Positions 6,220-8,431 of a stretch of 8,431 nucleotides of DNA are shown here, piece by piece (position 1 is the first letter of the stretch; each line of letters begins with the position of its first letter). The notes beneath the pieces were generated by a model, which ran no database searches, was not told the DNA's origin, and worked only from the letters and a program-made list of their open reading frames with translations. The translations under genes were made by a program, and so were the position numbers. The stretch is from positions 1-8,431 of the forward strand of contig JARDZO010000247.1 of the NCBI GenBank assembly GCA_029240815.1, read 5' to 3'. The DNA comes from Brevibacillus sp. (lineage in GTDB: Bacteria > Bacillota > Bacilli > Brevibacillales > Brevibacillaceae).

Positions 6220-7410
6220 ATGCGCCAGCCATCCAAACGACTGGAGCATCTGTCAGCGGCTATATTTTCGGAAATGGCATCCCGCAAACGCGAAGTGGCA
6301 AAACAAAAGACGGTCTATGATTTGAGCATCGGCAGTCCGGATCAGCAGCCTGATCCGCAACTGTTGGAGACGCTGGTAGCAGCTGTCCAGCAACCGGATG
6401 CGTTTGGCTATGCCTTGAGTGAAGGAACAGCAGCGTTTCGCGAGGAGGTCGCCAGTTGGTACCAATTCCGTTTTGAGGTAGAGCTCTCTCCAGATACTGA
6501 GGTCCATTCCTTGATGGGCTCACAGGATGGACTGGCGCACTTTGCCTTGGCCTGGACTGATCCTGGAGATCTGGTGCTGGTGCCCGATCCTGGCTATCCC
6601 ATTTACGCCGGTAGTGTCCATCTCGCAGGGGCCATTCCATACGCAATGCCCCTTCGTCAGGAAAATGGGTTCCTCCCTGACCTGACAGCTATTCCTGAGG
6701 ATGTGGCGAACAGAGCGAAATTTATGGTATTAAACTATCCAAACAACCCCGTGTCTGCAGTAGCGACGCTGTCGTTCTTTGAAGAGGTTGTGACCTTTGC
6801 CAAACGTCACGATATTATTGTTGTGCACGATCTGGCCTACTCGGAAATGGCTTTTGACGGCTATAAGCCACCGAGCTTCTTACAGGCGCCAGGAGCAAAG
6901 GATGTCGGAATTGAGTTTAATTCCTTCTCGAAAAGTTTTAATATGGCGGGCTGCCGAATTGCCTATGTCGTAGGAAATAGTGAGATTATCAAGCCGCTTG
7001 CCGTTGTGAAATCCAATGTGGATTACGGCGTCTTTTTGCCCGTGCAGCAAATGGCTGTCGAAGCATTGAGGGCGGATCGCCTTTCCATTGGAGCGAATGC
7101 GGTAGGACCGGTTTATCAGGAGCGGCGGGACGTGCTGCTATCTGCACTGGCTGAAGCAGGCTGGAGGATTGAACCACCAAAAGCGACCATGTTTGTCTGG
7201 GCGCCGATACCGGAGGGCTGGAACTCCCGTGAATTCGCGTTTGCCCTGCTAGATGAGGCAGGTGTCGTCGTCATTCCAGGCAGTGCATTCGGAGTCGAAG
7301 GGGAGGGGTACGTTCGGATCGCGCTCGTACAGACTCCCGATGTCCTCAGGCTAGCCGCACGGTCTATTTACGAATCAGGTATCCTCAAGCGCAAACCGGA
7401 ACGCGTATAG
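6220..7410 (+). CDS. Class I/II PLP-dependent aminotransferase
   Basis: Cytosolic pyridoxal-phosphate enzyme that transfers an amino group between an amino acid and a 2-oxo acid; overall pattern nearest LL-diaminopimelate/alanine-type members of fold type I. Seen in order: YDLSIGSPD near the start, YALSEGTAAFRE (substrate-side loop), DPGYPIYAG, NYPNNP (172-177) for cofactor contact, Asp204 and Tyr207 in VHDLAYSEM, the Schiff-base lysine Lys238 in SFSKSFNMAGCR, and Arg366 in YVRIAL for the substrate carboxylate. After NYPNNP the usual TG is VS, and RIAY replaces the usual RIG(F/Y); both are mild departures. The 396-residue length is normal. I chose ATG 6220 because GGGGAGG (6204-6210) lies nine bases before it; GTG 6214 is only three bases away from it. 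It is co-transcribed with the YusI-like gene. The substrate is not certain. No clear terminator follows. Confidence 0.94.
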   Translation: MRQPSKRLEHLSAAIFSEMASRKREVAKQKTVYDLSIGSPDQQPDPQLLETLVAAVQQPDAFGYALSEGTAAFREEVASWYQFRFEVELSPDTEVHSLMGSQDGLAHFALAWTDPGDLVLVPDPGYPIYAGSVHLAGAIPYAMPLRQENGFLPDLTAIPEDVANRAKFMVLNYPNNPVSAVATLSFFEEVVTFAKRHDIIVVHDLAYSEMAFDGYKPPSFLQAPGAKDVGIEFNSFSKSFNMAGCRIAYVVGNSEIIKPLAVVKSNVDYGVFLPVQQMAVEALRADRLSIGANAVGPVYQERRDVLLSALAEAGWRIEPPKATMFVWAPIPEGWNSREFAFALLDEAGVVVIPGSAFGVEGEGYVRIALVQTPDVLRLAARSIYESGILKRKPERV

Positions 7411-7425
7411 CGCTATGCAGAACTG

Positions 7426-7439
7426 GATAATCTATTATC
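7426..7439. repeat. Perfect inverted repeat GATAAT-CT-ATTATC
   Basis: Two perfect six-base arms with a two-base spacer, 16 bases after the aminotransferase stop and about 70 bases upstream of the peroxiredoxin promoter. The arms are Fur half-site sequences, but Fur boxes have a one-base spacer. It may be a second, non-canonical site for a Fur-family regulator or unrelated. Confidence 0.4.
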
Positions 7440-7504
7440 TGTTGTGATTGGACAGATGAATGGGTGTAATTGAAAAAGAATAACAGGTTGAAATCATTCC
7501 TATA

Positions 7505-7519
7505 TTATATTGACTATAA
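7505..7519. promoter_or_regulatory. PerR-like operator overlapping the peroxiredoxin -35
   Basis: TTATATT-G-ACTATAA matches the PerR consensus TTATAAT-N-ATTATAA at 12 of 14 informative positions. It covers the -35 hexamer of the peroxiredoxin promoter, where a bound repressor would block RNA polymerase. PerR is known to repress peroxide-defence genes such as ahpC and katA in Bacillus; control here is inferred from sequence and context. Confidence 0.65.
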
Positions 7520-7539
7520 AGTAGGATATTTGTTATCAT
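7510..7539 (+). promoter_or_regulatory. Sigma-A promoter of the peroxiredoxin gene
   Basis: TTGACT (7510-7515, five of six) and TATCAT (7534-7539, five of six) are separated by 18 bases. The -10 lies 43 bases before the start codon, leaving a short leader with a strong ribosome site. It is the clearest promoter in the window. Confidence 0.75.
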
Positions 7540-7582
7540 TGGACAGGTAGGCAAGAACACATTCCTAAGGAGGTTTTACATA

Positions 7583-8131
7583 ATGGCTCAACGTCTAGTA
7601 GGAAACAAAGCTCCAGACTTTACACTGGAAACAGCACTGGGCAACGGTAAAGATTTCGGCAAGGTTTCTCTGTCCGACTATCGTGGAAAATGGCTGGTAA
7701 TGTTCTTCTATCCACTCGACTTTACTTTTGTTTGCCCAACTGAAATCATCGCACTGAGCGATGCGATCGAAGAGTTTACGGATCTGGATGCAGAAATTCT
7801 GGGTATTTCCACTGACTCCGTTCACTCCCACCGCGCTTGGATCAACACTCCTCGCGACCAAAACGGTCTGGGTGGCTTGAACTACCCACTGGCTGCTGAC
7901 TTCAACAAAACAACCGCTCGCGACTACGGCGTATTGGATGAAGAAGGCGGACAAGCTTACCGCGGTCTGTTCATCATCGATCCAGAAGGCGTTCTGAAAT
8001 ATCAAGTAGTGAACGACCTGAACATCGGACGTTCCACTGATGAAACTCTGCGCGTACTGCAAGCTCTGCAATCCGGTGGTCTGTGCCCAGCTAACTGGCG
8101 CCCAGGTCAAGCTCAACTGACTGCGAAGTAA
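7583..8131 (+). CDS. ykuU: Typical 2-Cys peroxiredoxin, YkuU type
   Basis: Cytoplasmic thiol peroxidase that reduces hydrogen peroxide and organic hydroperoxides, then is recycled by a thioredoxin-like donor. The 182-residue chain has the active site PLDFTFVCPTE with Pro44, Thr48 and peroxidatic Cys51, conserved Arg127 in AYRGLFIID, and resolving Cys168 in GGLCPANWRPGQ. These and the N-terminal MAQRLVGNKAPDF match B. subtilis YkuU as I recall it. It has NGLGG but no C-terminal YF motif, so it may resist overoxidation. AAGGAGG (7567-7573) stands nine bases before ATG. Codon choice is much more biased (mostly AAC, GAC, ATC, CTG, CGT/CGC) than in neighbours, indicating very high expression. It is monocistronic, with its own promoter, PerR-like box and terminator. 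Confidence 0.97.
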   Translation: MAQRLVGNKAPDFTLETALGNGKDFGKVSLSDYRGKWLVMFFYPLDFTFVCPTEIIALSDAIEEFTDLDAEILGISTDSVHSHRAWINTPRDQNGLGGLNYPLAADFNKTTARDYGVLDEEGGQAYRGLFIIDPEGVLKYQVVNDLNIGRSTDETLRVLQALQSGGLCPANWRPGQAQLTAK

Positions 8132-8155
8132 TATCGCTTCACTAGGGGTATAAGA

Positions 8156-8183
8156 GGGTCTAACTTTTGTTAGGCCCTTTTTT
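8156..8183 (+). terminator. Intrinsic terminator of the peroxiredoxin gene
   Basis: GGGTCTAAC (8156-8164) pairs with GTTAGGCCC (8169-8177), nine pairs with one G-U, around TTTT, followed by TTTTTT (8178-8183). It starts 24 bases after the peroxiredoxin stop. Confidence 0.94.
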
Positions 8184-8223
8184 AACAGAATTTAATTCGT
8201 TTTTTTGTGTGCTGTGGTGGTGG

Positions 8224-8271
8224 GGAGAAGCAGGTTTCCGATCTGCGCTCCGCCTGGAAACCTGCTTCTCC
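8224..8271. repeat. Perfect 16-bp inverted repeat with 16-base loop
   Basis: GGAGAAGCAGGTTTCC (8224-8239) and GGAAACCTGCTTCTCC (8256-8271) are exact reverse complements around a 16-base loop. Neither strand has a T-run directly after the stem, so it is not a normal intrinsic terminator, and a separate terminator already closes the peroxiredoxin gene. It might be a structured leader or small RNA, a dispersed palindromic repeat, or a backup terminator. The surrounding 8184-8363 stretch shows no convincing gene. Confidence 0.75.
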
Positions 8272-8363
8272 TGCGAGCTGAAAATAGTTTCTAGGTACCT
8301 GGTATTATGATGATCGAGGAGCAAAAGCTTCATTTCCCAATCGTAGCGCTTCGAAGGACATAA

Positions 8364-8431
8364 GTGAATCAAGAGAAGAACGAGCGTCAAATATGTCGGT
8401 TCGACGTGTCAAGGGAGCAATTGATAAGGGG
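8364..8431 (+). CDS. Possible start of a gene cut by the window edge
   Basis: GTG 8364 opens a frame of 22 codons that reaches the edge, beginning with Asn-Gln-Glu-Lys-Asn-Glu-Arg. AAGGA (8354-8358) lies five bases upstream, slightly close. TATTAT (8303-8308) could be a -10 element. Third-position G/C is 13 of 22, nearer to the neighbours than a competing minus-strand frame. Another start, ATG 8393 in a different frame, is also open. Too little sequence remains to name a product. Confidence 0.22.
   Translation, partial: MNQEKNERQICRFDVSREQLIR

Noticed and set aside
7406..7415. Ten-base palindrome ATAGCGCTAT at the aminotransferase stop as a terminator or operator
   Set aside because: It has no loop to form a hairpin and no T-run; short palindromes like this are common.
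8160..8390. Minus-strand 76-residue frame
   Set aside because: It runs through the perfect inverted repeat and the peroxiredoxin terminator, and has no ribosome site.
8305..8430. Minus-strand open frame running in from the right edge to a stop at 8305, as the 3' end of a convergent gene
   Set aside because: About 41 codons with low third-position G/C compared with neighbours, no recognisable motif, and no T-run after the nearby hairpin on that strand. Too weak to list, but not excluded.

Overview
The window looks like a low-to-mid-GC Gram-positive chromosome from order Bacillales. The evidence is strong purine-rich Shine-Dalgarno sites, frequent GTG and TTG starts, intrinsic terminators with T-runs, and proteins that closely resemble B. 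subtilis YkuU and YusI. Codon use and gene content fit Brevibacillus or a relative, but that genus-level guess is inference. No insertion sequence, phage gene, CRISPR array, rRNA or tRNA is visible; this reads as ordinary chromosome made of short, independent transcription units.

Layout. (1) 1-2175: a Fur/PerR-like operator and a stable UUCG-capped leader hairpin precede a P1B-type heavy-metal ATPase that lacks an N-terminal metal-binding domain but has a cysteine-rich C-terminal tail; a strong terminator follows. (2) 2200-3522: a translationally coupled pair made of an amino-acid-type ABC ATPase with no permease or binding protein nearby, and a small cupin. The pair ends at a terminator shared with the convergent gene. 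(3) 3526-4227, minus strand: a secreted polysaccharide deacetylase. (4) 4326-5469: a DUF2797 protein with a zinc-ribbon-like cysteine cluster and GIY-YIG-like core, then an unlisted 53-residue acidic small protein whose ribosome site can be masked by an upstream CTCCTC, then a terminator. (5) 5480-5773: the remnant C-terminal part of a GNAT-type acetyltransferase. (6) 5855-7410: a tight pair, an ArsC/Spx-fold thioredoxin-like protein (YusI type) and a class I/II aminotransferase. (7) 7426-8183: a 2-Cys peroxiredoxin (YkuU type) behind a good sigma-A promoter overlapped by a PerR-like box, closed by a terminator. (8) 8184-8431: mostly non-coding, with a perfect 16-bp inverted repeat and perhaps the first codons of a new gene at the right edge.

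A loose theme is metal and redox homeostasis: both the metal ATPase and the peroxiredoxin carry Fur/PerR-family-like operators, and the YusI-like protein has a CxxC redox motif. No clear multi-gene novel system is present. The least explained items are the orphan ABC ATPase-cupin pair, the small acidic ORF with a maskable ribosome site, the cysteine tail of the metal pump, and the long hairpin near the right end.
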